Assembly: GCA_029547745.1 (NCBI GenBank)
Contig: JAKPOQ010000004.1
Span: forward strand, 66,737-130,736
From: Actinomycetes bacterium
GTDB lineage: Bacteria > Actinomycetota > Thermoleophilia > UBA2241
Direction: 5' to 3'
DNA length: 64,000 bases
Shown here: piece after piece, positions 19,334 to 29,333 of the stretch
Layout of the letters: each line of letters opens with the position of its first letter
How positions within the stretch are numbered: the first letter of the stretch is position 1
Program-made: the position numbers and the translations under genes
Notes under the pieces: generated by a model
Told to the model about the DNA's origin: nothing
What the model saw: the letters and a program-made list of their open reading frames with translations, nothing else
The model's database searches: none

Positions 19334-19345
19334 CTGCCTGCCTGT

Positions 19346-19434
19346 GTCGGAATGGCGGAATTGGTAGACGCGCTAGGTTGAGGGCCTAGTGAGGGCATAA
19401 CCTCATGGGGGTTCAAGTCCCCCTTCCGACACCA
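19346..19434 (+). tRNA. tRNA-Leu(GAG), CCA encoded
   Basis: Acceptor GTCGGAA/TTCCGAC, discriminator A + CCA; GGCGGAATTGGTAGACGCGCTAGGTTGAGGGCCTAG with anticodon GAG at 19380-19382; variable arm; GGGGGTTCAAGTCCCCC T-arm. Confidence 0.95.
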
Positions 19435-19446
19435 CCCTCCCCGCGC

Positions 19447-19899
19447 TCACCCTTCACGGTCCGTTCGGACGTTGCGCCAGAGTGAGAGCCCCGTCTCGTC
19501 GTCGAAGGCGCGCTCGAGCGGCTCGCCGCCGGTCAGTTCGTCGAGGAACACCTCGCCCGCGAACACTGTGCACCCCTCGACGACGTGGCCGCCGAAGCAC
19601 CGGCCGTCTTCGCCCGCGACGGCGGCGTGCGCGTGGACCGCGGTCGCCCCGTCGCGGCGCGACACGTTCCCCAGCAGGGAGACGAGTTCCAGTCGCTGGT
19701 CGAAGTCCCGCTCGCGGTACACGTGCGCGACCTGGTCGTACCACGCCAGTCGGGCGCGCTGCAGGGCGCCGACGGCGCGGACCTCGCCGACGAGCACGCG
19801 GTGCTCGTCGGCGAGGTCCGCGATCGCCGCGAGCAGATCGGCGCCGAAGGGCAGGCGGGCGACGAAACGCCGGCCGCCGCTGGACTCGCGAGAAGGCAT
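19447..19899 (-). CDS. PPC/DUF296 domain protein
   Basis: RFVARLPFGADLLAAIADLADEHRVLVGEVRAVGALQRARLAWYDQ...GNVSRRDGATAVHAHAAVAGEDGRCFGGHVVEG; start at internal ATG 19899. Confidence 0.72.
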   Translation of the reverse strand: MPSRESSGGRRFVARLPFGADLLAAIADLADEHRVLVGEVRAVGALQRARLAWYDQVAHVYRERDFDQRLELVSLLGNVSRRDGATAVHAHAAVAGEDGRCFGGHVVEGCTVFAGEVFLDELTGGEPLERAFDDETGLSLWRNVRTDREG

Positions 19900-20048
19900 C
19901 GTGCATCCTCCTGTCATGTCGATCCATGCGGTCGGCGGCAGTCTATCGCGCGGCGCGGTTGTCAAGAGGCGGGCGTGGGTATGAGCGCTGTGGACGGCGG
20001 GTGGCGCCCGCGCGAGGCGGTGCGCCGCCGCAGACCGACGGAGGGGCC

Positions 20049-20351
20049 ATGAGCGAGACCCGTAACTTGCGTCATCCGGAGCCCGGCGAGAAGGAGGCTT
20101 GGCGGGAGGCGTTCGACGAGCTCGAGCTGCGCATGGACGCCCTGCGCCAGGCGTTTCTCGACGGGGCGCGCTCGTTCAACATGACCGACGAGATCGTGGA
20201 GCGCATCCACGCGCGGTTCGACGACCTGGGTGAGCAGGTCCACGCCATGCATTGCACGTACCCGTTCGGTGGCTGGCCGGGTCAGGAAGCCTGCCGGTTC
20301 GAGCCGCCGGTCGCATACGAGAGCGAGGCCGGCAGACCTGCCGGGGACTGA
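20049..20351 (+). CDS. small conserved-looking hypothetical protein (100 aa)
   Basis: MSETRNLRHPEPGEKEAWREAFDELELRMDALRQAFLDGARSFNMTDEIVERIHARFDDL; located just before the STAS-HATPase gene. Confidence 0.55.
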   Translation: MSETRNLRHPEPGEKEAWREAFDELELRMDALRQAFLDGARSFNMTDEIVERIHARFDDLGEQVHAMHCTYPFGGWPGQEACRFEPPVAYESEAGRPAGD

Positions 20352-20386
20352 GTGGGCTTTGCCCGCGACCTTCGACAGCGAGGACG

Positions 20387-21142
20387 ATGGCCGCCAACGT
20401 CGAGGCTGAGATCCGTGGCGGGGTGTGCATCGTGCGCTGTGCCGGCGACGACGGCGACGAGCTCGTGCGTTCGCTCGACGACGAGCTTACACGCTGCCGC
20501 TCCGCCGGGGCGCACGACGTGGTCGTCGACCTGCAGCCCGCGGCAGGGATCGACGCGGGTGCGGTCGCCGTCCTGAGCAGGGCGGCACATGCCTTCCATG
20601 ACGCCGGCGGCGAGTTCGTCGTCATCTGCGAGGACCGTGATCTGCGCGAGCGCCTCGCCGCGGCGGGGCTCAGCGGCGCCCCTTCCGGGGCGTCGGCCGG
20701 CCCCGCCCTCGAGGGCGCCGAACATGTGGCGCTGCCGGACCGACCGCGCTGGCAGTTCGAGTTCAGCTTTCCCGCAGACTGCCACGAGCTGCCGAACGCG
20801 CGCCGTCGCATCGTCGCCCTGGCCGAGATCTGCGGCATGGAGGGAACGCCGCTCTTCGAGCTCCACGTCGCCGCGGGGGAGGCGCTCGCGAACGCGTTCC
20901 GACACGGTTCGCCGCAGGGCGCCGACGACGACATCACGGTGCGCTTTTTCTGCTATCCGGACGAGGTGGCCGTCGAGGTGGGCGACCGCGGCGCCGGCAT
21001 GGATGCGGCGCCGATCTGCGCGCCCGAGCCGACGCAGGCAGCGGGGCGCGGCATCCACTTCATGCGCACCATGGCCGACGACGTCCTCTTCGCCTGCGGC
21101 CCGACGGGGACCCGGGTCCTGCTCACGAAGAAGCTTCGCTGA
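20387..21142 (+). CDS. STAS domain fused to RsbW-like HATPase_c (anti-sigma/antagonist fusion)
   Basis: N-term STAS-like GVCIVRCAG...DVVVDLQPAAGIDAGAVAVLSRA; C-term N-box GEALANAFRHG, G1 DRGAGMD, G2 GRGIHFMRTMADD. Confidence 0.75.
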   Translation: MAANVEAEIRGGVCIVRCAGDDGDELVRSLDDELTRCRSAGAHDVVVDLQPAAGIDAGAVAVLSRAAHAFHDAGGEFVVICEDRDLRERLAAAGLSGAPSGASAGPALEGAEHVALPDRPRWQFEFSFPADCHELPNARRRIVALAEICGMEGTPLFELHVAAGEALANAFRHGSPQGADDDITVRFFCYPDEVAVEVGDRGAGMDAAPICAPEPTQAAGRGIHFMRTMADDVLFACGPTGTRVLLTKKLR

Positions 21143-21261
21143 CGGTCGTCGCGTCGTGTGTGCCGAACGGGCCCGCGCGGCATCCTGTGGGAAGGGCGCC
21201 GCGGCGGGGTCCTGACGGGACGGTCTACGGCGGCCGCGGGACGGAAGGGTAGAATCGGGGC

Positions 21262-24036
21262 ATGACCGCGGACGACCTCAGCCGGCGCCTCTACCTCCTC
21301 GACGGTTCGAGTCTCGCCTTCCGCGCCTTCTTTGCTCTGCCCGACACCATCACCACGGCCGACGGCTTCCCGACGAACGCCCTGTTCGGCCTCAGCCAGA
21401 TGTTCCTCAAGATCGTCGCCGAATACCGGCCCGCGAACGTGGTCGTCGCCTGGGACGGGCCGGAGAAGACGTTTCGCCACGAGGAGTACGTCGAGTACAA
21501 GGCACAGCGCCCGGAGATGCCCGACCTGCTCGCGGAACAGTGGCCGCACCTCCCCGAGGTCGTCGAGGCTTTCGGTTTCGTCGATCTCGTGCAGCCGGGC
21601 TACGAAGCCGACGACATCCTCGGCACGCTCGCGCAGGCGGCCAAGCGCGCCGGCGTCGGCGCCGTCGTCGTGACCGGCGACCGCGATGCCCTGCAGCTCG
21701 TCGACGACGACGTCTGGGTCATGGCCACGGGGCGCGGTGTCACCGACGTCAAGGTCTACACGCCGGCCGCGGTCGTCGAGCGCTTCGGCGTGCCGCCGGA
21801 GCGTGTCCCCGACTTCATCGGCTTCAAGGGCGATGCGTCGGACAACATCCCCGGCGTGCCGGGCATCGGAGAGAAGACGGCCGCCCTCCTCGTACAGCAG
21901 TTCGGCAGTCTCGAGGCCGTGTACGAACGCATCGACGAGGTCGCCTCCGAGAAGCGGCGCGCCCTGCTCCTTGAGCACGAAGAGACGGCGCGCCTGTCGA
22001 AGCGCCTCGCCACCATCGTGCTCGATGTGCCGCTCGAGATCGATGTCGCGGAGCTCGTGAGCCGGCGCGACTATCGTCTGCCGGTCGACAGAGTCGAGCA
22101 GGTGTTCCGACGCTACGAGTTCCGCAGCCTCATCCGTCGTCTGCATGAGGTGGCGCGAAAGCTCGAGGAAGGGGCCGCGGGGACGGCCGCCGAGCCCGAC
22201 GCCGACGCCGCCTCTGTCGCTTCCGGCGTCGTGCCCGGCGCGTCGGGGGCGTCTCCGGCGGCTGCTGCCCGCGGCCCGAAGCTCGTCATCGAACATGGGG
22301 CGGGGCCGCTGGCGGCGATGCTCGAACAGCGCGAGGCGGCGCTCGCCCTGGAGCCCGCCGGCGACGGCGTCGCCGCTGCGGTCGGCGACGACGCCGTCGC
22401 CGTCGCCGCCCTTCTTCCCGCCGACGAGCTGCCGGCCTTGTGGCGCCTGGGCGGGCACGTCGTGGTGCACGACGCCAAGGCCCAGCCCGGCTACCGGAGC
22501 GCGGCCGCCGAGTCGGCCTTCGACACGGCGATCGCGCCGGCCTTCGACACGGCGATCGCCGCCTATCTCCTGGCGCCCGAGGCGCCCGAGAAGGAGCGCA
22601 CCCTGGAGGCGCTCGGCGCTCGGGCGGCGGTCACGGCGACCGACCCGGCGAGCCCCGCGGGAGCGGCGGCCGCGGCGGGTGAGACGGCGGGCGAGGCGCA
22701 GGACGGCGCCCGCGCCGCGGCCGCCGCCCGCGCCGCCCTCGCCGCGGCCGCCGCCCGCGCCGCCCTGACATGGCAGGTGGCGGCGGACCAGCGGCCTCGA
22801 CTGGCCGAGCTGGGCCTGGAACGTCTCTTCCGCGAGATAGAGCTTCCGCTCGTCCGCGTGCTGGCGCGCATGGAGGCCGTCGGCGTGCGCATGGACCCCT
22901 ACCGGCTGGGCGAGATCACGGCCCGTGTGCGCGAGCGCGTCGACGAGGTGACCGATCGCATCTACAAGCTCGCCGGGCGGCCCTTCACCATCGGCTCGCC
23001 GCAGCAGCTCGCGGAGGTCCTCTTCCACGACCTCGGCCTGGAGCCGGTGCGCAAGGGGAAGACCGGGTACTCGACCGACGCCCGCGTCCTGCGGGCGCTG
23101 CGCGACCGGCACCCGATCGTCCCCGCCGTTGAGGAGTGGCGCGAGCTCACGAAGCTCCTCAACACGTACCTCGAGCCGCTGCCCACGTACATCGACCCGA
23201 CCACGGGCAGGCTCCACACCACGTTCAAGCAGACGGTGACCGCCACGGGACGACTCTCGAGCGTGAACCCCAACCTGCAGAACATCCCGGTGCGCACGGA
23301 GCTCGGGGCCGAGATCCGTTCCTGCTTCGTCGCCGAGGAGGGCCGTCTGCTCGTCGTCGCCGACTACTCGCAGATCGAGCTGCGCCTCATGGCGTATCTT
23401 TCCGGCGAGGAGGCGCTCATCGAGGCGTACCACCGCGGCGAGGACGTCCATCGCGTGACCGCCGCCGCCGTCGCCGGCATCCCGGTCTCCGAGGTCACGA
23501 AGCAACAACGCGAGCGCGCCAAGGCGGTCAACTTCGGCATCATGTACGGCCTGTCCGCCTATGGGCTTTCTGAACAGCTCGGGATCCCCGTGGAGGAGGC
23601 GCGCGCCTTCATCGACGCGTACTTCGCGCGCTACCCGAAGGTCATGGAGTTCCGCGAGCGCGTGATCGCCCAGGCGAGGCGGGACGGGTATGTGACCACA
23701 CTCTTCGGACGCCGCAGGGCCGTGCCCGAGCTGCGCTCCGGCGTGCACAGCGTGCGCTCCCTCGGCGAGCGTCTCGCCGTCAACACGGTCCTCCAGGGCA
23801 CGGCGGCCGACATCATCAAGGTGGCCATGGTCGGCGTCGACCGCACGATCGAGGGGCGCGGGCTGACGGCGCGCCTCGTCCTTCAGGTCCACGACGAGCT
23901 CGTGGTCGAGGCGCCGCGGGACGAGGTCGCAGCCGTCGAAGACGTGCTGCGGGCCGAGATGTGCGGCGCCTGCGAGATCGACCCGCCGCTCGAGGTCGAG
24001 ATCGGCTCCGGGCCGGACTGGTTCACGGCGAAGTAG
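21262..24036 (+). CDS. polA: DNA polymerase I
   Basis: 5' nuclease domain LYLLDGSSLAFRAFFAL...GVPGIGEKTA; polymerase motifs TGRLSSVNPNLQNIPVRTELG, DYSQIELRLMAYLSG, RAKAVNFGIMYGLS, QVHDELVVEAP. Confidence 0.95.
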   Translation: MTADDLSRRLYLLDGSSLAFRAFFALPDTITTADGFPTNALFGLSQMFLKIVAEYRPANVVVAWDGPEKTFRHEEYVEYKAQRPEMPDLLAEQWPHLPEVVEAFGFVDLVQPGYEADDILGTLAQAAKRAGVGAVVVTGDRDALQLVDDDVWVMATGRGVTDVKVYTPAAVVERFGVPPERVPDFIGFKGDASDNIPGVPGIGEKTAALLVQQFGSLEAVYERIDEVASEKRRALLLEHEETARLSKRLATIVLDVPLEIDVAELVSRRDYRLPVDRVEQVFRRYEFRSLIRRLHEVARKLEEGAAGTAAEPDADAASVASGVVPGASGASPAAAARGPKLVIEHGAGPLAAMLEQREAALALEPAGDGVAAAVGDDAVAVAALLPADELPALWRLGGHVVVHDAKAQPGYRSAAAESAFDTAIAPAFDTAIAAYLLAPEAPEKERTLEALGARAAVTATDPASPAGAAAAAGETAGEAQDGARAAAAARAALAAAAARAALTWQVAADQRPRLAELGLERLFREIELPLVRVLARMEAVGVRMDPYRLGEITARVRERVDEVTDRIYKLAGRPFTIGSPQQLAEVLFHDLGLEPVRKGKTGYSTDARVLRALRDRHPIVPAVEEWRELTKLLNTYLEPLPTYIDPTTGRLHTTFKQTVTATGRLSSVNPNLQNIPVRTELGAEIRSCFVAEEGRLLVVADYSQIELRLMAYLSGEEALIEAYHRGEDVHRVTAAAVAGIPVSEVTKQQRERAKAVNFGIMYGLSAYGLSEQLGIPVEEARAFIDAYFARYPKVMEFRERVIAQARRDGYVTTLFGRRRAVPELRSGVHSVRSLGERLAVNTVLQGTAADIIKVAMVGVDRTIEGRGLTARLVLQVHDELVVEAPRDEVAAVEDVLRAEMCGACEIDPPLEVEIGSGPDWFTAK

Positions 24037-24106
24037 GGCGCCGGTCTCGGGCTTCGCGCCCTATGCGCGGGCGCCGGGCGCCCTTCGCGCGGGCGCCCGC
24101 GCATGG

Positions 24107-24112
24107 TATAAT
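24107..24112 (+). promoter_or_regulatory. extended -10 box (TGG TATAAT) upstream of rpsA
   Basis: ggTATAATc at 24107-24112, weak -35 TTCGCG 17 nt upstream, immediately 3' of a GC hairpin (24063-24104). Confidence 0.5.
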
Positions 24113-24199
24113 CCCCCGGTTTGCGGCCCGGTCGCGGTTCCCGGGCCGTTCCCATCCCGACAAACGACGGACCGCAGCGACCGGGAGGAAGACCGACCG

Positions 24200-25807
24200 A
24201 TGACCGACGAAGCGACCGAGACCACCGCCCCGACCACCGCCCCGACCGTGAGTGCCTCCGCCGAGGCGCCTTCCGCCGAGGCCACCTCCGCCGAGGCGTC
24301 CGCCGCCGCGCCGGCGGCGCTGCCCAGCGACGGACCCAAGGTCGTCGAGGGCAGCGAAGGCTACCTCATCGAGGTCGACGGCGAGATCGTGCCGAACTAC
24401 GACGCGACCATCACGGTCTTTACCGAAGGCGACATCGTCACCGGAAAGGTCGTGCGCATCGACAAGGACGAGGTCCTCGTCGACATCGGATACAAGAGCG
24501 AAGGCGTCATCCCCGTCAACGAGCTCTCCATCCGCAAGAACGTCAACACCGCGGACGAGGTGCAGCTCGGCGAAGAGATCGACGCGCTCGTCATGCAGAA
24601 AGAAGACGCCGACGGGCGTCTCATCCTCAGCAAGAAGCGGGCGCGCTTCGAGAAGGCCTGGAAGCGTATCGAGGAGGCCCACGAGACGGGCACTCCGGTG
24701 CAGGGCACCGTGATCGAGGTCGTCAAGGGCGGCCTCATCCTCGACCTCGGCGTCCGCGGCTTCCTCCCTGCCTCGCTGGTCGACATCCGCCGCGTGCAGG
24801 ATCTTTCCGAATACGTCGGGCAGCAGCTCAACTGCCGTGTCATCGAGATGAACCGCAACCGCAACAACGTCGTGCTCTCGCGGCGCGCGGTCCTCGAGGA
24901 GGAGCGCAAGGAGGTCCGCCAGCAGATCATCGACGAGCTCAACGTCGGCGACATCGTCGAGGGCACCATCTCGAACATCGTCGACTTCGGGGCGTTCGTC
25001 GACCTCGACGGCATCGACGGTCTCATCCACATCAGCGAGCTCAGTTGGACGCACATCAACCATCCGTCCGAGGTGCTGCAGGTCAACCAGAAGGTCAAGG
25101 TCAAGGTGCTCGACATCGACCGCGACCGCCAGCGCATCTCCCTGGGTCTCAAGCAGACCCAGGAGGACCCGTGGCAGAAGATCGTCGCCCGCCACAAGGT
25201 CGGCGACATCGTCGACGGCCGCGTCACCAAGATCGTCGCCTTCGGCGCCTTCGTCGAGATCTACGAGGGCATCGAGGGCCTCGTCCACATCAGCGAGCTC
25301 GCCAACCGCCACGTCGAGCGCCCGGACGAGATCGTCGCCGTGGGCCAGCAGGTCCGCGTCAAGATCATCGAGGTCGACTCCGAACGTCGCCGGCTCAGCT
25401 TGAGTATCAAGCGCGTCGACGGCGAGAACGTGCGCCCGATGCGACCGGTTCAGGAGGCGGCGCCGGCCGCCCCGCCCGCGGGCGGGGCGGAGGCGGCGGC
25501 CGAGGCCGAGCCCGAGGCAGCCGTCGAAGCCGGAGCGACTCCGGAGGCCGAGGCCGAGGTCGTGCCTGAGGGCGGGCCCGAGGCCGCCGTGAGCGAGACG
25601 GCGGCCGCCGCGGAATCGGCCGAGGCCGAGACCGCGGACGAAGGGCCGGTCGAAGGCGCGCCGCCGGCGGTCCCGGAGCACGAGCCCACGCTGGGGCTGA
25701 GCGACGAGGTGTTCCCCCAGGGCGCGGCGTCGGCGATCGAGGACGAAGTGCCGGGCACGAGCACGGACGACGCCGCGTCGCAGGACGCTCCGGGGCCAGA
25801 GGCCTGA
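24200..25807 (+). CDS. rpsA: 30S ribosomal protein S1 with low-complexity N- and C-terminal tails
   Basis: Four S1 repeats (GDIVTGKVVRIDKDEVLVDIGYKSEG...; GTPVQGTVIEVVKGGLILDLGVRGFLPASL; GDIVEGTISNIVDFGAFVDLDGIDGLIHISELSW; GDIVDGRVTKIVAFGAFVEIYEGIEGLVHISELA). Confidence 0.92.
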   Translation: MTDEATETTAPTTAPTVSASAEAPSAEATSAEASAAAPAALPSDGPKVVEGSEGYLIEVDGEIVPNYDATITVFTEGDIVTGKVVRIDKDEVLVDIGYKSEGVIPVNELSIRKNVNTADEVQLGEEIDALVMQKEDADGRLILSKKRARFEKAWKRIEEAHETGTPVQGTVIEVVKGGLILDLGVRGFLPASLVDIRRVQDLSEYVGQQLNCRVIEMNRNRNNVVLSRRAVLEEERKEVRQQIIDELNVGDIVEGTISNIVDFGAFVDLDGIDGLIHISELSWTHINHPSEVLQVNQKVKVKVLDIDRDRQRISLGLKQTQEDPWQKIVARHKVGDIVDGRVTKIVAFGAFVEIYEGIEGLVHISELANRHVERPDEIVAVGQQVRVKIIEVDSERRRLSLSIKRVDGENVRPMRPVQEAAPAAPPAGGAEAAAEAEPEAAVEAGATPEAEAEVVPEGGPEAAVSETAAAAESAEAETADEGPVEGAPPAVPEHEPTLGLSDEVFPQGAASAIEDEVPGTSTDDAASQDAPGPEA

Positions 25808-25865
25808 TCGACGACCTCGGCGGGCGGCGCGCGTATGGGGCGCCGCCCGCGCGGAGCGATGCGTC

Positions 25866-26510
25866 ATGAGCAGACGAAAGCGACTCCCGCGCCTGGGCGT
25901 CACCGGAGGCATCGGCTCCGGCAAGTCGACGGCTCTCGCGTACCTGCGCCAGCTCGGCGCCGCCGTTATCTCGAGTGACGACGTCGTGCACGACCTCCTG
26001 GAGGAGGACGAGATCGTCGCCGCGATCAGGGAGCGGTTCGGCGACGAGGTCGTGGTCGACGGGGTCGTCAGCAGGCCCGCCCTCGCCCACGTCGTCTTCG
26101 AGGACCGCGAGGCCCTCGACTGGCTCGAGGCTCTGTTGCACCCGAACGTGCGCCGCAGGGTCGAGCAGTGGGCGCGCGAGCAGGAGGAGGCCCGGCCCCG
26201 TCCGGCGCTGGTCGTCGTCGAGGTGCCGCTGCTGTTCGAGACGGGCTGGAACGAGTCGTTCGACCACACGATGCTCATCACGGCGCCGGCCGACGTGCGG
26301 CGCAAACGGGTCAGCGGGAAGCTCACCGAGAGCGAGTTCCAGCGTCGCCTCGAGCAACAGATGCCGGAGGAAGAGAAGATCGCCCGGGCCGAGTTCGTGT
26401 GCCGGAACACGGGTACGCGCCACGAACTCAGGGACGCGGTGCGCGAGGCGTTCGCGACCATCATCGCCGCGGCTACCGGGCGCCACGAGACTCCGGCATC
26501 GGGGCGATGA
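25866..26510 (+). CDS. coaE: dephospho-CoA kinase
   Basis: RLGVTGGIGSGKSTALAYLRQLGAAVISSDDVVHDL P-loop and DxD context. Confidence 0.9.
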   Translation: MSRRKRLPRLGVTGGIGSGKSTALAYLRQLGAAVISSDDVVHDLLEEDEIVAAIRERFGDEVVVDGVVSRPALAHVVFEDREALDWLEALLHPNVRRRVEQWAREQEEARPRPALVVVEVPLLFETGWNESFDHTMLITAPADVRRKRVSGKLTESEFQRRLEQQMPEEEKIARAEFVCRNTGTRHELRDAVREAFATIIAAATGRHETPASGR

Positions 26511-27103
26511 GACGCGCGATCCTCGTGGCCGCCACCGTGGTCGCGGTGGCGGCCACGCTGTTCGCGCTGCACCGTATGCCGACCGACCGGTACGCGCGGT
26601 GGTTGCCTGTCCCGCTTGCCAGGGCTGTGTACCCGCTCGAGCACGACGGCCTGATCCGCGAGGCGGCGCGCCGCAACGACGTCGACCCGGCGCTCGTCGC
26701 CGCCGTCATCTACGCCGAGAGCGGCTTTCGCGAAGATGCCGTGTCGTCGCGCGGGGCTGTCGGTCTCATGCAGCTCCTGCCCTCGACGGCGACCGAGATC
26801 GCGCGTCGCACAGGAGGGGAGCGCTTCGTGGTCGACGACCTTCGCGACGCAGCCGTCAACATCCGCTACGGTACGCACTACCTCGCCGCCCTCCTCGAAC
26901 GCTATGACGGGTCACTCGTCGAAGCCCTTGCCGCCTATCAGGCGGGAGCCCGGGTCGTCGACCGGTGCGTGGCGCGGGGCGCTGGCGCTGTCCGCATCGG
27001 CGATATCCCCTACGCGGACACGCGTGACTACGTGCACGAGGTGATCGGCATGACGCGCATCTACCGGCGGGCGTACGCCGCCGAGCTCGGGGGCCAGGAG
27101 TGA
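26507..27103 (+). CDS. lytic transglycosylase (Slt/MltE-like)
   Basis: [59 protein letters not shown] overlap with coaE stop. Confidence 0.87.
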   Translation: MRRAILVAATVVAVAATLFALHRMPTDRYARWLPVPLARAVYPLEHDGLIREAARRNDVDPALVAAVIYAESGFREDAVSSRGAVGLMQLLPSTATEIARRTGGERFVVDDLRDAAVNIRYGTHYLAALLERYDGSLVEALAAYQAGARVVDRCVARGAGAVRIGDIPYADTRDYVHEVIGMTRIYRRAYAAELGGQE

Positions 27104-27135
27104 CGGGCGGGAGCGCGACGGCGAGCGGGTCTCGT

Positions 27136-27192
27136 CGCGTGCGGGGCCGCGCCCGCCGGGCGAGACGCCCGCCGGGCGCGGCCCCGCACGCG
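27136..27192. terminator. GC hairpin, 27-bp perfect arms, 3-nt loop
   Basis: CGCGTGCGGGGCCGCGCCCGCCGGGCG aga CGCCCGCCGGGCGCGGCCCCGCACGCG between the transglycosylase gene and uvrB. Confidence 0.65.
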
Positions 27193-27198
27193 GTGTTG

Positions 27199-27212
27199 CG
27201 AACATGTGTTCG
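27199..27212. promoter_or_regulatory. LexA/SOS-box-like operator in the uvrB promoter
   Basis: CGAACATGTGTTCG perfect palindrome (GAAC-N4-GTTC), overlapping the candidate -35 (TTGCGA 27196-27201) and preceding a -10-like TACAGT at 27219-27224. Confidence 0.75.
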
Positions 27213-27320
27213 CCTTGGTACAGTCGGGCAAGATGGGAGACAGTGGACGACATCGACCGATGCGCGAGTCCCGCCTCCGATGAGCGCGTCCGGGGGTTCG
27301 ATGGACCAGTCCGGTGTCCG

Positions 27321-29333
27321 ATGAGCGAGTTCAAGATCCAATCGAGCTACGGCCTCACCGGCGACCAGCCCGAGGCGGTCGCCGCGCTCTCCGAAGGTGT
27401 GCGGCGCGGCGACCGCCACCAGACGCTGCTCGGCGTCACCGGCTCGGGCAAGACGTTCACCATGGCCAACGTCATCGAGCGCGTGCAGAAGCCCACGCTC
27501 GTCATCGCCCACAACAAGACCCTGGCGGCGCAGCTCTGCAACGAGTTCCGCGAGTTCCTGCCCGACAATGCCGTCGAGTACTTCGTGAGCTACTACGACT
27601 ACTACCAGCCCGAAGCTTACGTGCCGGCTCAGGACCTCTACATCGAGAAGGACTCGTCCATCAACGATGAGATCGACCGCCTGCGACACTCGGCGACGAC
27701 GTCGCTGTTGCTACGCCGCGACGTCGTCATCGTCGCCTCGGTGAGCTGCATCTACGGTCTCGGCTCGCCGGAGGAGTACCTCGAGAGCGTCGTCCTCTTG
27801 CAGGTCGGCGAGACCGTCGACCGCGACGACGTCCTGCGCAAGCTCGTCGCCAACCAGTACGCGCGCAACGACTTCGAGCCCGCGCGCGGCAAGTTCCGCG
27901 TCCGCGGCGACTCCGTCGAGATCTGGCCCGCCGACGAAGACGCGGCCGTGCGGGTGCTCTTCTGGGGCGACGAGGTCGAGGAGATCGTCCGCTTCGACCC
28001 GGTCGGCGGCGAGGTGCTCGAGAGGCCGCGCCACGTCGCCATCTACCCGGCGACGCACTTCATCACCAGCGGGCCGGCGATCGAGCGTGCCCTCGTCGAG
28101 ATCCAGCGCGAGCTCGACGAGCGCTGCGCCTGGTTCGAGGAGCACGGCAAGATCCTCGAGGCCCATCGTCTTCGTCAGCGCACGCTCTACGACATGGAGA
28201 TGCTGCGCGAGATGGGCTTCTGCAACGGCATCGAGAACTACTCGCGCATCCTGCTCGGCAAGGAGCCGGGGGCGACCCCCAACTGCCTGCTCGACTACTT
28301 CCCCGACGACTGGCTGTGCTTCATCGACGAGTCGCACATGACGCTGCCCCAGATCGCCGGCATGTACGAGGGCGACCGTTCGCGCAAGACCACCCTCGTC
28401 GACTACGGGTTCCGCCTGCCGAGCGCGCTCGACAATCGGCCGCTCCGCATCGACGAGTTCCTCGCCAAGGTGCCGCAGGTCGTCTTTGTGAGCGCGACGC
28501 CGGGCGAGTTCGAGCTTGCCAACAGCGTCAACATCGCCGAGCAGCTCATCCGGCCGACCGGGCTGGTCGACCCCGAGATCGAGGTGCGGCCCATCGAGGG
28601 CCAGATCGACGACCTCATGAACGAGATCGCGGCGCGCGTCGAGAAGGACCAGCGCGTGCTGGTCACGACGCTCACGAAGCGCATGGCCGAGGACCTCACC
28701 GACTACCTCGTCGAGAACGGACTGCGGGTCCGCTACCTGCACAGCGAGATCGACACCATCGAGCGCATCCAGATCGTGCGCCAGCTCCGCCTCGGCGAGT
28801 TCGACGTCCTCGTGGGCATCAACCTGCTGCGCGAGGGTCTCGACCTGCCCGAGGTCACGCTGGTGGCGATCCTCGACGCCGATAAGGAAGGCTTCCTGCG
28901 CGGCCAGACGAGCCTCATCCAGACCATCGGGCGCGCGGCGCGCAACGTCGACGGCAAGGTCATCATGTACGCCGACAGGACGACGGCGGCGATGCGCGCC
29001 GCCATCGACGAGACCAACCGGCGGCGCGCCAGGCAGATCGCCTACAACGAGGCCCACGGCATCACGCCGCGCAGCATCGTCAAGGCGGTGAGCGACATCG
29101 CCCAGATGGTCAGCGACCAGGCGGGCGTGCCGACGAAGGGCCGCCGAGCGGCCAAGGCCGTGGCCCGGCGGCTGGCCATGCCCACCGCCGATCTGGAACG
29201 CCTCATCGCCGACCTCGAGGCCGAGATGTTCCAGGCGGCGGACGAGCTCAAGTTCGAATATGCGGCGAAGCTCAGGGACGAGGTCAAGGAACTGAGCCGC
29301 GAGCTGAGCCGGCGAGGGGCTGCGGCAGGCTGA
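27321..29333 (+). CDS. uvrB: excinuclease ABC subunit B
   Basis: [23 protein letters not shown]...[17 protein letters not shown]...[12 protein letters not shown]...[30 protein letters not shown]. Confidence 0.96.
   Translation: MSEFKIQSSYGLTGDQPEAVAALSEGVRRGDRHQTLLGVTGSGKTFTMANVIERVQKPTLVIAHNKTLAAQLCNEFREFLPDNAVEYFVSYYDYYQPEAYVPAQDLYIEKDSSINDEIDRLRHSATTSLLLRRDVVIVASVSCIYGLGSPEEYLESVVLLQVGETVDRDDVLRKLVANQYARNDFEPARGKFRVRGDSVEIWPADEDAAVRVLFWGDEVEEIVRFDPVGGEVLERPRHVAIYPATHFITSGPAIERALVEIQRELDERCAWFEEHGKILEAHRLRQRTLYDMEMLREMGFCNGIENYSRILLGKEPGATPNCLLDYFPDDWLCFIDESHMTLPQIAGMYEGDRSRKTTLVDYGFRLPSALDNRPLRIDEFLAKVPQVVFVSATPGEFELANSVNIAEQLIRPTGLVDPEIEVRPIEGQIDDLMNEIAARVEKDQRVLVTTLTKRMAEDLTDYLVENGLRVRYLHSEIDTIERIQIVRQLRLGEFDVLVGINLLREGLDLPEVTLVAILDADKEGFLRGQTSLIQTIGRAARNVDGKVIMYADRTTAAMRAAIDETNRRRARQIAYNEAHGITPRSIVKAVSDIAQMVSDQAGVPTKGRRAAKAVARRLAMPTADLERLIADLEAEMFQAADELKFEYAAKLRDEVKELSRELSRRGAAAG

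Noticed and set aside
19346-19434. tRNA-Leu as an integration site for a mobile island
   Set aside because: No integrase next to it and no repeated tRNA 3' end noticed in the window.
20953-23892. 979-aa minus-strand ORF opposite polA
   Set aside because: Shadow ORF; polA on the plus strand explains the conservation.
24023-26878. 951-aa minus-strand ORF opposite rpsA/coaE
   Set aside because: Shadow ORF; Asp/Val/Leu-rich complement of S1 coding sequence.
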